DNA of 64,000 nucleotides from Sphingomonas pituitosa NBRC 102491 (GCF_001598435.1 NZ_BCYY01000001.1:372001-436000), one strand, 5' to 3'. Shown: positions 16,631-30,746, counted from the stretch's first letter. The notes: generated from the sequence alone by a model not told the origin. Made by a program: numbers and translations.

Positions 16631-16675
16631 CGCCGGCGGACGAAACCTCGTCGGCCGGCGTCACCCCTTGGGGTG
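16631..16675 (-). promoter_or_regulatory. Leader hairpins upstream of ffh
   Basis: On the minus strand two hairpins precede ffh: CACCCC-TT-GGGGTG (16662-16675), then a 12-bp stem with one mismatch and a six-base loop (16631-16660). The second is followed by TGTTTTGCGTTT. The end of the stem is 50 bases before the ffh ATG. With no minus-strand gene upstream, this looks like an attenuator-type leader rather than the end of another gene. Function is inferred. Confidence 0.4.
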
Positions 16676-16817
16676 GCATATGTCTCGCGTCCACGGAGGA
16701 ACGGTGGATCCCCTTAGCGGCAGCGGCGATGAAACGCAACCTCTACGGATTTAACCCGATCTACACGCCTCGCATGGGAAAACATGTCTTCGTTAGTATG
16801 AGGGGCGTAGTGCGTCG

Positions 16818-18416
16818 ATGACGCGGCAACAGCATCAGGAGCGGCATCGACCGCGGAGAGATCGCACTGCTGCGATATTCAACGGACTGTGCGTCGTGTC
16901 CGCGCTGCTCGGCCTGGCGATCGGTGCGGGGATCGCATTTGATCTTATCGAGCAGTTGGTGCCCAGCCTGTGGCTGCTCGGCGGCCAGGCCCTCAATCTC
17001 GTCCTGATCGTCCTGTGCGGGCGCCGACTGGCAGCGCGTGCCATGCGACGCGCGGGGAGCGAGCGCGCGCACAGCCTTGCCAGCCGCGATCCGCTGACCG
17101 GCTTCCTGAACCGCAACAGCCTGACGGAGGAAGGTGCGGCGATGTTCGCGCGCGCCCATCGCCGCAGCCAGGCGGTGGCGATGCTGGTGTTCGACCTGGA
17201 CCGGTTCAAGGCGATCAACGATTTGCACGGCCATGCCATCGGCGACGCGCTGATCGGCAAGGTGGCGCAGGAAGTCGCCCAGGCGCTGCCGCCGATGGCA
17301 CTGGCCGGGCGGCTCGGCGTCGATGAGTTCGCCTGCGCCTTCCCGTTCGATCCGCGCGAGTCCGCGGCCGTGGAGCGGGTCGCCGAACGTATCGTCACCC
17401 GGCTCGCCCAGCCGTTCGAGGTCGACGGCCTTTCGCTGCACATCAGCTGCTCGCTGGGTATCGCAAGGTCCGACTTCGATTGTCCGAGCATCGACGCGCT
17501 GCTGCGCGCCGCCGACATCGCGGTGCATCAGGCGCAGAAAGCGGGGAAGAACCGCTTCGCCTGGTTCGATCCGGCGATGGAACGCGCACTGCAGGTCCGC
17601 AGCGCGCTCGAAAGCGGCCTGCGCGTCGCAATCCCGCGCGAGGAGATCACCCCCTATTTCGAGCAGCAGGTCGATCTGGCGAGCGGACGCCTGCATGGTT
17701 TCGAGGTGCTGGCACGCTGGGAGCATTCCACGCACGGCATGATCCCGCCCGATCGGTTCATCCCGGTCGCCGAGGAAACCGGGCTGATCGGTGACCTTTC
17801 GCTGTCGATCATGCGCCAGGCCTTTCACGCTGCGCGCGATTGGGATCCGGGTCTCAGCCTGTCGGTCAACATCTCGCCGGTGCAGCTGCGCGACGCATGG
17901 CTGGCCCAGAAGATCATCAAGGTGCTGACCGAAACCGGCTTCCCAGCCAGCCGGCTGGAGGTGGAAATCACCGAAAGCGCGCTGTTCGACAATCTGGCCC
18001 TTGCCCAGTCGATCGTCGGCAGCCTCAAGAACCAGGGGGTGCGGCTGGCGCTCGACGATTTCGGCACCGGCTATTCGTCGCTGGCGCATCTGCGCGCGCT
18101 GCCGTTCGATCGCATCAAGATCGACAAGAGCTTCATCCTCTCGCTCAACCAGAGCCCGGACTCCGCCGCGATCGTCAACACCATCCTGCGGCTGGGCGAG
18201 AGCCTCAACCTGCCGATCACCGCCGAGGGCGTGGAAGACGCCGCGATCGAGGAACGGCTGCGCGCGATCGGCTGTGCCAAGGCGCAGGGATGGCTCTACG
18301 GCAAGCCGCTGTCGATTGCCGGTGCGCGCCGGCTGCTCGCCGAGCGGCGGCTGATCCTGCAACCGGGTCCGCGCCTCGAGGCCGGCGATGCTACCAGCCA
18401 GACCCAGGCTGGCTGA
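16818..18416 (+). CDS. Membrane-anchored cyclic-di-GMP phosphodiesterase (degenerate GGDEF + EAL)
   Basis: 532 residues. Two membrane helices (about 18-42 and 49-67) precede a GGDEF domain whose signature reads GVDEF (167-171) rather than GGDEF, so it is probably not a cyclase. The EAL domain follows from about residue 260, with EVL at 296-298, NISPVQLRD, EITES, DDFGTGYSSL near 413 and KIDKSFI. The residues needed for metal binding and hydrolysis of c-di-GMP to pGpG are present. It likely lowers c-di-GMP, favouring motility over biofilm, with the GGDEF part possibly sensing GTP. The gene is divergent from ffh, and its 3' end overlaps the convergent DUF924 gene by 26 bases. Confidence 0.93.
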   Translation: MTRQQHQERHRPRRDRTAAIFNGLCVVSALLGLAIGAGIAFDLIEQLVPSLWLLGGQALNLVLIVLCGRRLAARAMRRAGSERAHSLASRDPLTGFLNRNSLTEEGAAMFARAHRRSQAVAMLVFDLDRFKAINDLHGHAIGDALIGKVAQEVAQALPPMALAGRLGVDEFACAFPFDPRESAAVERVAERIVTRLAQPFEVDGLSLHISCSLGIARSDFDCPSIDALLRAADIAVHQAQKAGKNRFAWFDPAMERALQVRSALESGLRVAIPREEITPYFEQQVDLASGRLHGFEVLARWEHSTHGMIPPDRFIPVAEETGLIGDLSLSIMRQAFHAARDWDPGLSLSVNISPVQLRDAWLAQKIIKVLTETGFPASRLEVEITESALFDNLALAQSIVGSLKNQGVRLALDDFGTGYSSLAHLRALPFDRIKIDKSFILSLNQSPDSAAIVNTILRLGESLNLPITAEGVEDAAIEERLRAIGCAKAQGWLYGKPLSIAGARRLLAERRLILQPGPRLEAGDATSQTQAG

Positions 18417-18969
18417 GATAGTCGACCTCGTCGGGCATGGAAATCCGCCCCAGCGCCTCGTTCCGGCCCGGAAAGCGGCCGAAACGGCGGAACACCTCGG
18501 CATGATCGCGGGCATAGGCCAGCAATTCGTGATCCTCGAGACGCCCGAAGCAGTGCAGGCTGAGCGCCTGGAGTTCGGCATCCTCGGCATGCTCGAACGG
18601 CATATACAGGAATTGGCGATGCTCCTTCGGCATCCGCGCGTCCCAACCGCGTGCCACCGCCAGTCGCGCCAGCCGCTGCGCCAGCGCGTCGCCGGCGAAC
18701 GCCTCCGCCTGCCCGCGATGCATGTTGCGCGAGAACTGATCGAGCAGGATCACCGCAGCGAGCAGCACTTCGGGGTCTTCGTCCCACCCGTCGGCGTCGC
18801 AGGCCAGCACCTGATCGCGCAAGTCGCCGAACAGATCCGCGATCTCGCGATCGACCCCGGCGGACCTCAGGAACCAATGTTCGGGCAGCAGCGCATCGAA
18901 CCAGAACGCCAGCACTTGCCGGGCCCGGTGTTGGACTTCTGCGGTCGGCGTCCTTAGATCGCTGGCCAA
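18391..18969 (-). CDS. DUF924 family protein
   Basis: 192 residues of the DUF924 alpha-helical family. The signature stretches are VLAFWFDALLPEHWF, then AAVILLDQFSRNMHRG and EHRQFLYMPFEHAED. The fold resembles TPR-like helical bundles; no enzymatic activity is established. The only start in reach is TTG at 18969 (no ATG or GTG lies upstream of the conserved AFWF block). That TTG begins on the very base where mtaB starts in the opposite direction. The 3' end overlaps the EAL gene by 26 bases. It is thus squeezed between two plus-strand genes with no room for a separate promoter outside them. Confidence 0.85.
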   Translation of the reverse strand: MASDLRTPTAEVQHRARQVLAFWFDALLPEHWFLRSAGVDREIADLFGDLRDQVLACDADGWDEDPEVLLAAVILLDQFSRNMHRGQAEAFAGDALAQRLARLAVARGWDARMPKEHRQFLYMPFEHAEDAELQALSLHCFGRLEDHELLAYARDHAEVFRRFGRFPGRNEALGRISMPDEVDYLSQPGSGW

Positions 18970-20195
18970 TGTCCCTCTCCTCGCCCCTTATCCTTAACAT
19001 GGGTTGCCGGCTGAACCTAGCCGAAGGCGAGTCGATCCGTGCGCTGCTCACCGGGCGGGATGCGATCGTGGTGAACAGCTGCGCGGTGACCAACGAGGCG
19101 GTGAAGCAGACCCGCCAGGCGATCCGCCGCGCCCGTCGCGAACGGCCCGAGGCGGAGCTGGTCGTCACCGGCTGCGCAGCACAGATCGATCCGCAAGCCT
19201 TCGCCGCCATGCCGGAGGTCGATCGCGTGATCGGCAATGCCGAGAAGCTGCTGCCCGAGGCCTGGGCCTCGGACGCCAGGGTGCAGGTGCAGGACATCCT
19301 GGCCGTGCGCGAAACCGCGCCGCACCTCGCCGCGAGCTTCTCCACCCACGCCCGCGCCTTTGTGGAGGTGCAGAATGGCTGCGACCATCGCTGCACCTTC
19401 TGCGCGATCCCCTTCGGTCGCGGCAACAGCCGCTCTGTGCCCGCCGGCGCGGTGATCGATCGGATCGCGATGCTGGCCGAGGCGCATGGCGAGGTGGTGC
19501 TGACCGGCGTCGACCTCACCAGCTATGGCCATGATCTGCCGGGGGCCCCGAAACTCGGGTCGCTGGTCGAGCGCGTCCTCCGCCACGTGCCGAAGCTCCA
19601 GCGGCTGCGGCTTTCCTCACTCGACGGGATCGAAGTCGACGACCGGCTGTTCGCGCTGCTAACCCAGGAGCCGCGCGTGATGCCGCACATCCATCTTTCG
19701 CTGCAGGCCGGCGACGACCTGATCCTCAAGCGGATGAAGCGCCGCCACAGCCGCGCGCAATCGGTGGCGCTGGCCGAGCGGCTCCGCGCCGCGCGGCCCG
19801 AAATCGCCATCGGCGCGGACCTGATCGCCGGCTTCCCGACCGAAGACGATACGATGTTCGAGAACACCCGTGCCCTCCTTGCCGATTGCGGCGTGGTGCA
19901 TGCGCATATCTTCCCCTATAGCCCGCGCGCCGGCACGCCCGCCGCGCGCATGCCGCAGGTGGCGCCCGCCACCATCCGCGACCGCGCCGCCCGGCTGCGC
20001 GCGGCGGCAGCGGAACAGCGGGCGCGCTGGCTGGAAAGCCTGGTCGGCAGCCGCCAGCGGGTGCTGGTCGAGCGCCCGGGCGACCGCGGCCATGCCGAGA
20101 ATTTCGCCGAGGTGCGGCTGACCGCATCTCAGCAGACTGGAGAAACGGTGAACGTGACGATTGCACGCGTCGAAGACGGAAAGCTGGTCGCATGA
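18969..20195 (+). CDS. mtaB: tRNA t6A37 methylthiotransferase MtaB
   Basis: 408 residues from ATG 18969 (MSLSSPLILNMGCRLN). MtaB is a radical-SAM enzyme that converts t6A37 to ms2t6A37 in ANN-decoding tRNAs. The N-terminal cluster cysteines are in MGC, VNSCAVTN and VTGCAAQ. The radical-SAM C-x3-C-x2-C motif is CDHRCTFC, with AIPFGRG after it; a TRAM-like tail follows. The GCRLN start and the missing MiaB-specific features favour MtaB over MiaB or RimO. It overlaps ftsY by 4 bases and shares its first base with the DUF924 start on the other strand. Confidence 0.93.
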   Translation: MSLSSPLILNMGCRLNLAEGESIRALLTGRDAIVVNSCAVTNEAVKQTRQAIRRARRERPEAELVVTGCAAQIDPQAFAAMPEVDRVIGNAEKLLPEAWASDARVQVQDILAVRETAPHLAASFSTHARAFVEVQNGCDHRCTFCAIPFGRGNSRSVPAGAVIDRIAMLAEAHGEVVLTGVDLTSYGHDLPGAPKLGSLVERVLRHVPKLQRLRLSSLDGIEVDDRLFALLTQEPRVMPHIHLSLQAGDDLILKRMKRRHSRAQSVALAERLRAARPEIAIGADLIAGFPTEDDTMFENTRALLADCGVVHAHIFPYSPRAGTPAARMPQVAPATIRDRAARLRAAAAEQRARWLESLVGSRQRVLVERPGDRGHAENFAEVRLTASQQTGETVNVTIARVEDGKLVA

Positions 20196-21127
20196 GCGCG
20201 CCGAGCTGGCACGAGAAGCTGCTCGGCGGCTTTCGCAAGACGTCGGATCGGCTGCTCGGCAACCTCGCCGGCCTGTCGCTCGCCCGGCTGGACGAGGCGA
20301 CGCTGGACGAGATCGAGGAGGCGCTGATCGCCTCGGACCTCGGCCCGGCCACCGCCGCCAAGGTGCGCGCGCGGCTGGCCGAGGGGCAGTTCGAGCGGAA
20401 CATGGAAGAACTCGGCATCCGCGTGATCGTCGCCGAGGAAGTCGCCAAGGTGCTCGAGCCGGTCGCCAGGCCGCTCGAGATCGAGGCGTTTCCGCGCCCG
20501 CAGGTGATCCTGGTCATCGGCGTCAACGGTTCGGGCAAGACCACCACGATCGCCAAGCTCGCCAAGCAGCTCGTCGACCAGGATTACAGCGTCATGGTCG
20601 CCGCCGGCGACACCTTCCGCGCCGCCGCGATCGGCCAGCTGCGCACCTGGGCCGAGCGGATCGGCGTGCCGATCGTCTCGGGCGCCGAAGGCGGCGACGC
20701 CGCCGGCATCGTGTTCGAGGCGGTGAAGCGCGCGACCGAGATCGGCACCGACGTGCTGATCGTCGACACCGCCGGCCGCCTGCAGAACAAGCGCGAGCTG
20801 ATGGACGAGCTGGCCAAGGTCCGCCGCGTGCTCGGCCGCCTGAACCCGGCGTCGCCGCACGACGTGGTGCTGGTGCTCGATGCCACCACCGGCCAGAACG
20901 CGCTCAACCAGATCGAGGTGTTCAAGGAAGTGGCGGGCGTCACCGGCCTCGTCATGACCAAGCTCGACGGCACCGCGCGCGGCGGCGTGCTGGTCGCGGC
21001 GGCGGAGAAATACGGCCTGCCGATCCACGCGATCGGCGTTGGCGAGAAGGTGGACGACCTGCGCGGGTTCGACGCGCAGGAAGTGGCCCGCATCATCGCC
21101 GGCGTGGAGGAACTGACCCATGGCTGA
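20192..21127 (+). CDS. ftsY: SRP receptor GTPase FtsY
   Basis: 311 residues, a short FtsY lacking the long acidic A domain of E. coli. It docks SRP-ribosome complexes at the inner membrane. The NG domain is complete: P-loop GVNGSGKTTTIAKLA, DTFRAAAIGQL, DTAGRLQNK and TKLDGTARGG, then the AIGVGEKVDDLRGFD end. Start ATG 20192 lies in ATGA with the mtaB stop, implying coupled translation. Its stop overlaps the next gene by 8 bases. Confidence 0.97.
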   Translation: MSAPSWHEKLLGGFRKTSDRLLGNLAGLSLARLDEATLDEIEEALIASDLGPATAAKVRARLAEGQFERNMEELGIRVIVAEEVAKVLEPVARPLEIEAFPRPQVILVIGVNGSGKTTTIAKLAKQLVDQDYSVMVAAGDTFRAAAIGQLRTWAERIGVPIVSGAEGGDAAGIVFEAVKRATEIGTDVLIVDTAGRLQNKRELMDELAKVRRVLGRLNPASPHDVVLVLDATTGQNALNQIEVFKEVAGVTGLVMTKLDGTARGGVLVAAAEKYGLPIHAIGVGEKVDDLRGFDAQEVARIIAGVEELTHG

Positions 21128-21743
21128 AGCCGCCCCCCGCCCCAAGACCTCCGCCGGCCTGCGCATGGCGCTCGATTACGGCCCGCTGATCGTGTTCTTC
21201 GCGGTCAACAGCCTCGCGCCCGGCATCCAGCTCCAGCGCATCCTCACCGCCACACTCGCTTTCATGATCGCGATGGCGGTGGCGATCGCCGTTTCGTGGT
21301 GGAAGACCCGCCACGTCTCGCCCATGCTGTGGATCACCGGCGTGCTGGTGCTCGTGTTCGGCGGGCTGACCCTCTATTATCACGACCAGACCTTCATCCA
21401 GGTCAAGCCGACCATCGTCTATGCGATGTTCGCCGTGATCCTGGGCTACGGCCTCGCGACCAACAAGCCGCTCCTCCAGACGATGCTCGAATCCGCCTAT
21501 CCGGGGCTCAGCGCCAAAGGCTGGCGGCTGCTGACGATCAACTGGACCGTCTTCTTCGTCGCGATGGCCGTGCTGAACGAAGTGATGCGCCACCTGCTCG
21601 ATTGGGACCGCTGGATCTCGTTCAAGACGTGGGTGGTGATCCCGCTGACGCTGGTATTCGCCATCGCCAATATTCCGATGCTGCTGCGCCACGGCCTGCA
21701 GCTCGACAAGCCCGAGGATGCACCCGTACCGCCCGAGGGCTGA
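21120..21743 (+). CDS. yciB: Inner membrane septation protein YciB/IspZ
   Basis: 207 residues with about five membrane helices and the family's opening DYGPLIVFFAVNSLAPGIQ. Other hallmarks are KPTIVYAMFAVIL, the LLTINWTVFFVAMAVLNEVMR segment and a WISFKTWVVIPLTLVFAIANIP end. YciB homologues interact with cell-division and envelope-elongation proteins and affect septation. It is the third gene of mtaB-ftsY-yciB; the 8-base overlap with ftsY implies cotranscription. Confidence 0.95.
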   Translation: MAEAAPRPKTSAGLRMALDYGPLIVFFAVNSLAPGIQLQRILTATLAFMIAMAVAIAVSWWKTRHVSPMLWITGVLVLVFGGLTLYYHDQTFIQVKPTIVYAMFAVILGYGLATNKPLLQTMLESAYPGLSAKGWRLLTINWTVFFVAMAVLNEVMRHLLDWDRWISFKTWVVIPLTLVFAIANIPMLLRHGLQLDKPEDAPVPPEG

Positions 21744-21750
21744 CCGCGCG

Positions 21751-23508
21751 ATGGGCCTGCCCCGCCATCCGGCCACGTTCCACGCGGTACGCGCCGCGAA
21801 CGGATTGCGGCGGCAGATTCGCTCGAACACGCTGCTGTTCCTGCTGCTTGCCATCGGCGTGGGGGCCACGGCGAGCCTCGCGGCGATCGCCATCGGCCAG
21901 ACCGCCCGGGGGATGCAGCGGGTGCTGTTCGGGCTGGCGATCGGCGAGCATCTCAGCGCCGCCAGCCATATCGCGCCGCTGCGGCTGCTGGCGCTTCCGG
22001 TCGGCGGCGCGCTTCTCGGCCTGACGCTCTGGCTGCTCCGGCGCCGCAAGACCATCGACGTGGTCGAGGCCAACGCCCTCCACGGCGGCCGCATCCCCGC
22101 ACGCGATACCGCGACCGTGGTCGGACAGACGCTCCTCTCCAACGGCTTCGGCGCTTCGGTGGGGCTGGAGGCTGCCTATGCGCAGGCCGGCGGCGGGCTT
22201 GCCTCGCTGCTCGGACAACGGCTCAAGCTGCGCCGCGCCGACCTGCGCACGCTGATGGGCGCCGGGGCCGGCGCGGGCCTGGGGGCCGCGTTCGGCGCAC
22301 CGCTCACCGGCGCCTTCTACGCGTTCGAGATCGTGCTGGGTGCCTACACCCCGGCGATCGTCGCCCCGGTGGTGCTCGCCTCGCTGACCGCCGCTACCAT
22401 CGCCCGCACGCTGGGCATCCACCCCTATGTGATCAGCGCGGGTGCCGCGCATCCGATCGGGACGGCGGATTACCTCCTGTACGCGCTGCTCGGCATGCTC
22501 TGCGCCGGCTTCGGCATCGCGCTGATGCGGCTGGTGGCGCTGGTGGAAGCCGGGGTGCGCCGCAGCCCGATCAGCCAGGCCTGGGCGCCGCTGGTCGGCG
22601 GGGTGCTGATGATCCCGCTGGCCCTGCTTTCGCCGCAAGTGCTGTCGAGCGGGCACGGCGCGCTGGACATCAACCTCGCCGCGCAGGCCACGCTCGCCTC
22701 GCTGGGCGTCGCGATCCTGCTCAAGCTGCTCGGCTCGGCGGTGTCGCTCGGCTTCGGCTTTCGCGGCGGGCTGTTCTTCGCCTCGCTGTTCCTCGGCGCG
22801 CTGCTCGGCCGCTTCTACCAGCTCACGCTCGCCGAGATCCCCGGCCTCCACCCGCTGGCGGCAGACGACGCCGCGGTGGTCGGCATGGCGGCGCTGGCGG
22901 TGGCGGTGGTCGGCGGGCCGATGACCATGTCGTTGCTGGTGCTGGAAGTGACGCACGACTTCAGCATCACCGGCGTCACCATCGCCGCCACGCTGATCGC
23001 GAGCACGATCGTGCGCGAGCTATTCGGCTACAGTTTCTCCACTTGGCGGCTGCACCTGCGCGGAGAGACGCTGCGCAGCGGCCGCGATGTCGGCTGGGCT
23101 CGCGCGCTCACCGCCGCGCGGATGATGCGGCGCGACGTGGCGACGGCGTCTGCCGACACCGACATCGCCAGCTTCCGCGCCCGCTTTCCGCTGGGCTCGA
23201 CCAAGCGCGTGGTGCTGCTGGACGGCAAGAATCAATATGCCGGGATCGCCGAGACCGCAGCGCTATGGAGCCCGTCGGCCGAACAGGCAGACCGCGTCGG
23301 CAGCCTGGCGAAGTTCGTGGATCGCGCGCTGTCGCCGGACATGACGATCGCGGAAGTGCTGGAAGCTTTCGACGCGAGCGTGGCGGACGATCTGGCGGTG
23401 CTCGCCCCCGACGGCGCGGTACTGGGGCTGATCACCGAGAGCCATGCCCGCAGACGCTATGCGGAAGAGCTGGAGAAGGCCCAGCGCGACCTGTACGGGG
23501 AAAGTTGA
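21751..23508 (+). CDS. CLC-family chloride channel/antiporter homologue with CBS region
   Basis: 585 residues from ATG 21751, seven bases after the yciB stop. It has about ten membrane helices in the CLC arrangement. The gating-glutamate motif is GLEAA in place of GREGP, and the GxFxP motif is GLFFAS. The middle GAGAGAGLGAAFGAPLTGAFYAFE block is standard. The usual GSGIP selectivity loop is not recognisable. The last 130 residues resemble a CBS pair (SFRARFPLGSTKRVVLL ... MTIAEVLEAFDASVADDLAVL) that could bind nucleotides. Ion selectivity, and whether it is channel or antiporter, cannot be read. A strong hairpin begins at its stop codon. Confidence 0.85.
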   Translation: MGLPRHPATFHAVRAANGLRRQIRSNTLLFLLLAIGVGATASLAAIAIGQTARGMQRVLFGLAIGEHLSAASHIAPLRLLALPVGGALLGLTLWLLRRRKTIDVVEANALHGGRIPARDTATVVGQTLLSNGFGASVGLEAAYAQAGGGLASLLGQRLKLRRADLRTLMGAGAGAGLGAAFGAPLTGAFYAFEIVLGAYTPAIVAPVVLASLTAATIARTLGIHPYVISAGAAHPIGTADYLLYALLGMLCAGFGIALMRLVALVEAGVRRSPISQAWAPLVGGVLMIPLALLSPQVLSSGHGALDINLAAQATLASLGVAILLKLLGSAVSLGFGFRGGLFFASLFLGALLGRFYQLTLAEIPGLHPLAADDAAVVGMAALAVAVVGGPMTMSLLVLEVTHDFSITGVTIAATLIASTIVRELFGYSFSTWRLHLRGETLRSGRDVGWARALTAARMMRRDVATASADTDIASFRARFPLGSTKRVVLLDGKNQYAGIAETAALWSPSAEQADRVGSLAKFVDRALSPDMTIAEVLEAFDASVADDLAVLAPDGAVLGLITESHARRRYAEELEKAQRDLYGES

Positions 23509-23540
23509 TCCCTCCGCCCGGCAGTTCGGGCGGAGGGATC
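23507..23540. terminator. Hairpin between convergent CLC gene and sodB
   Basis: A perfect 14-bp stem (GATCCCTCCGCCCG and its complement) with a 6-base loop, starting at the CLC stop and ending 8 bases from the sodB stop. There is no T run on either side, but the position between convergent genes fits a bidirectional terminator. Confidence 0.65.
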
Positions 23541-23548
23541 GACAGGGC

Positions 23549-24172
23549 TCAGCCCTGCTGGTCGGCGCGGGCAGCGCCTTCGCCGTCGAGGTTCTGGGCG
23601 ACGAAGTCCCAGTTCACCAGCTTGGTCAGGATGGTGTCGACGAACGACGGACGCGCGTTGCGATAGTCGATGTAGTAAGCATGTTCCCACACGTCGATCG
23701 TGAACAACGGCTTCACGCCGTGCGCGACGGGCGAATCGCCGTCATGGAACGAGGTGACCTTCAGCGTGTCGCCGTCGAGCACCAGCCAGCCCCAGCCGCT
23801 GGCGAAGTGGCCCACGGACTCTGCCTTCAGTTTCTCGATCAGCGCGTCGTGGCTGCCGAAATCGCGGGTGATCATCTCGGCCAGCTTGCCGGTCGGCGCC
23901 GCATAGTTCGGCGTCAGGCACTGCCAGAAGAAGCTGTGGTTCCAGATCTGCGAGCTGTTGTTGAACAGGCCCTTGATCCCCTTGTCCTTGGCATAGGCGA
24001 TCACCTCGGTGAGCTTCGCGCCCTGGAGCTCGGGGATGTCGGCGACCAGCTTGTTGCAGTTGTCGACATAGGCCTTGTGATGCTTGCCATGGTGGAAGTC
24101 GAAGGTCTCGGCCGACATGTGCGGCGCAAGCGCGTCCTTGGCGTACGGCAGTTCGGGAAGTTCGAAGGCCAT
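23549..24172 (-). CDS. sodB: Superoxide dismutase, Fe/Mn type (iron-like)
   Basis: 207 residues. It dismutates superoxide in the cytosol. The metal ligands are the His in FDFHHGKHH (about H27), the His in SQIWNHSFFW, and Asp and His of DVWEHAYYIDY. FFWQCL and the GSGWGWL-like HFASGWGWLV agree with the Fe-SOD subgroup, although metal choice cannot be certain from sequence. It is monocistronic, with an SD-like AGGAG just upstream of the ATG. The 102 bases upstream hold its promoter and an inverted repeat CTGATCG/CGATCAG near 24258-24278. Confidence 0.96.
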   Translation of the reverse strand: MAFELPELPYAKDALAPHMSAETFDFHHGKHHKAYVDNCNKLVADIPELQGAKLTEVIAYAKDKGIKGLFNNSSQIWNHSFFWQCLTPNYAAPTGKLAEMITRDFGSHDALIEKLKAESVGHFASGWGWLVLDGDTLKVTSFHDGDSPVAHGVKPLFTIDVWEHAYYIDYRNARPSFVDTILTKLVNWDFVAQNLDGEGAARADQQG

Positions 24173-24274
24173 GTCTTGCTCCTCTTGGGATTGGAAAGCT
24201 TGTCCGCCCGCCTAACGCATGGGAACGCGGCGCGCCGCAACATTTTTTGTTTCGCCCCTGATCGACAATCCCGA

Positions 24275-25626
24275 TCAGAAGAGTTGCCACTCCCACACGC
24301 CTGCCCCGGCCGGCACGCGCAGCCGGAGATAGCGCGTCGAGACGTTCAGCGGGAGGACGATCGGCGAGCCACTGGCCCCCTTCCGCACAGCAGCGGGCCA
24401 CCAGTGCAGGCCGTCGGACGAGGAATCGATCACAAGGTCATAGGCGCGGCTGGCATATTCCATGCGCAGCCGGACCTCGGACAGCCGACGGGTCTTGCCG
24501 AGATCGGCTACCAGCAACGGCTCGGCGCCGGGTGCGGGGCGCCATAGCGTCGCGTAATTGTCGTCCCCTGCCCGCCCGGCATCATGTGCTGCGTCCACCG
24601 CGTCACCGCGCAGCGTTACCGGAAGTCCGCGCGTACGGCGATTGGCGAACCCCGTCACGCCGCTGCCATGGCTTGGGGTGACCCGCGCGATGGTGCCGTC
24701 GTCGCGGATCGTCAACGGATCGACCGCGATCTGGCGGAGCGTGGCGTCGTCCCCTGCACGCGGCCAGGGCAGCGATTGGCGGTGGTAGAGGATGTAGGGC
24801 TGCTTGCCGACGCGGAAGATCGCGTGATGGCCGGGGCTGATCACGTCCCGCCCCCTGTCGGTGGACAGGATCGGGCTGTCCGGCCTCTCACGGAACGGAC
24901 CGAACGGCGTGTCGCCGATGGCGTAGCGGACCTTGTACGTATCCTCCGTCGTCTTGCCGTCGCTATAGGTCAGCACATAATGGCTGCCCGCCTTCACCAG
25001 GAAGGGACCTTCGAAATAGTTCGCGGGGGTGACGTCTTTGGGTTCGCCGTCGAAGCTGACCATGTCCGGTTTCAGCTTCACGACGAAGCAGTGGCCGTTG
25101 GTCCAGTTGAGCCCCGAGCCCCAGTAGAGATAGGCGGTGCCGTCGTCGTCGACGAACGCCTCGGCGTCGATCATGTGATAGGCCGGTGCGAAGCTCTTGG
25201 CGATCAGCGGTTTGCCGCCGTTCGCGTCGGCCCAGGGCCCGGCCGGGCTCGGCGCGCTGCCCACCCACACTTCGGAGCCGACCGAGACATACATGTACCA
25301 GCGCCCGTTCGCCGCCTTCACCACCGAGGGGGCCCAGACCTTCGAGTCTCCCGACGTAGGGCTGGTTGCAGCGGCCTTGGTCGGCCAGGCCGGCGTCGAG
25401 AAGGTCCAGTCGCGGCCGTTGGAGGAGGTCCACAAGGCCAGCCGGTCGTCGCCCCATGGGTCGATCGTGGCGTAGAGGTACCATTTGCCGCCGTCGCGCA
25501 CGATCGAGGGATCGGCGAAATAGCCGGGGAGCAGCGGATTGCCGTCCCCCGGCGTATCCCAGCGCGGAGCAGGGGCGTCTGCGGCGGCGAGCAAGCCCGC
25601 CGCCACCATCAGAAGAACCGCCTTGC

Positions 25627-25630
<4 letters not shown>
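24275..25630 (-). CDS. Glycoside hydrolase family 43 with C-terminal discoidin-like domain
   Basis: 451 residues, exported (MSKAVLLMVAAGLLAAADA). The GH43 five-bladed propeller shows catalytic base D40 in YFADPSIV, the pKa-tuning Asp in HMIDAEAFVDDDG and the acid Glu in NYFEGPF. GH43 enzymes remove arabinofuranose or xylose residues by inversion. From about residue 325 a carbohydrate-binding F5/8C-type beta-sandwich follows (ADLGKTRRLSEVRLRMEY). Start is GTG 25630 in GTGA, overlapping the GH51 stop. It is last in the operon GH2-GH51-GH43. Given its partners, arabinan or arabinogalactan side-chain removal is most likely. Confidence 0.88.
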
Positions 25631-30541
<4,911 letters not shown>

Positions 30542-30716
30542 ACATACTGGTCGAAGGCGTGGAGGCAAGCCGCTTCCGCTCGCGGGGCAATGTAATTTTT
30601 TGTGACTGGACGCGGATCGTCTGCATTAGGTTGGCGAGGCCCGATGCCGCCTTCGCCCCACCTCCGGATCGCGCGCAGCACGCTACGGCATCATTGACCC
30701 CTCCGCTCCCCGTTTC

Positions 30717-30727
30717 TAGTCTGACAA
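30717..30727. promoter_or_regulatory. GntR/FadR-type operator box, site 2
   Basis: TAGTCTGACAA also matches TNGTNNNACNA exactly and shares nine of eleven bases with site 1. It ends 19 bases before the GH27 start codon, where a bound repressor would block transcription or initiation. Confidence 0.5.
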
Positions 30728-30746
30728 TATTCGAGGGGAGAGTGAG

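Noticed and set aside
24258..24278. Inverted repeat CTGATCG/CGATCAG as a terminator of the GH operon
   Set aside because: It has no T tract after the stem on the minus strand and overlaps the GH43 3' end. Kept only as a note in the sodB entry.
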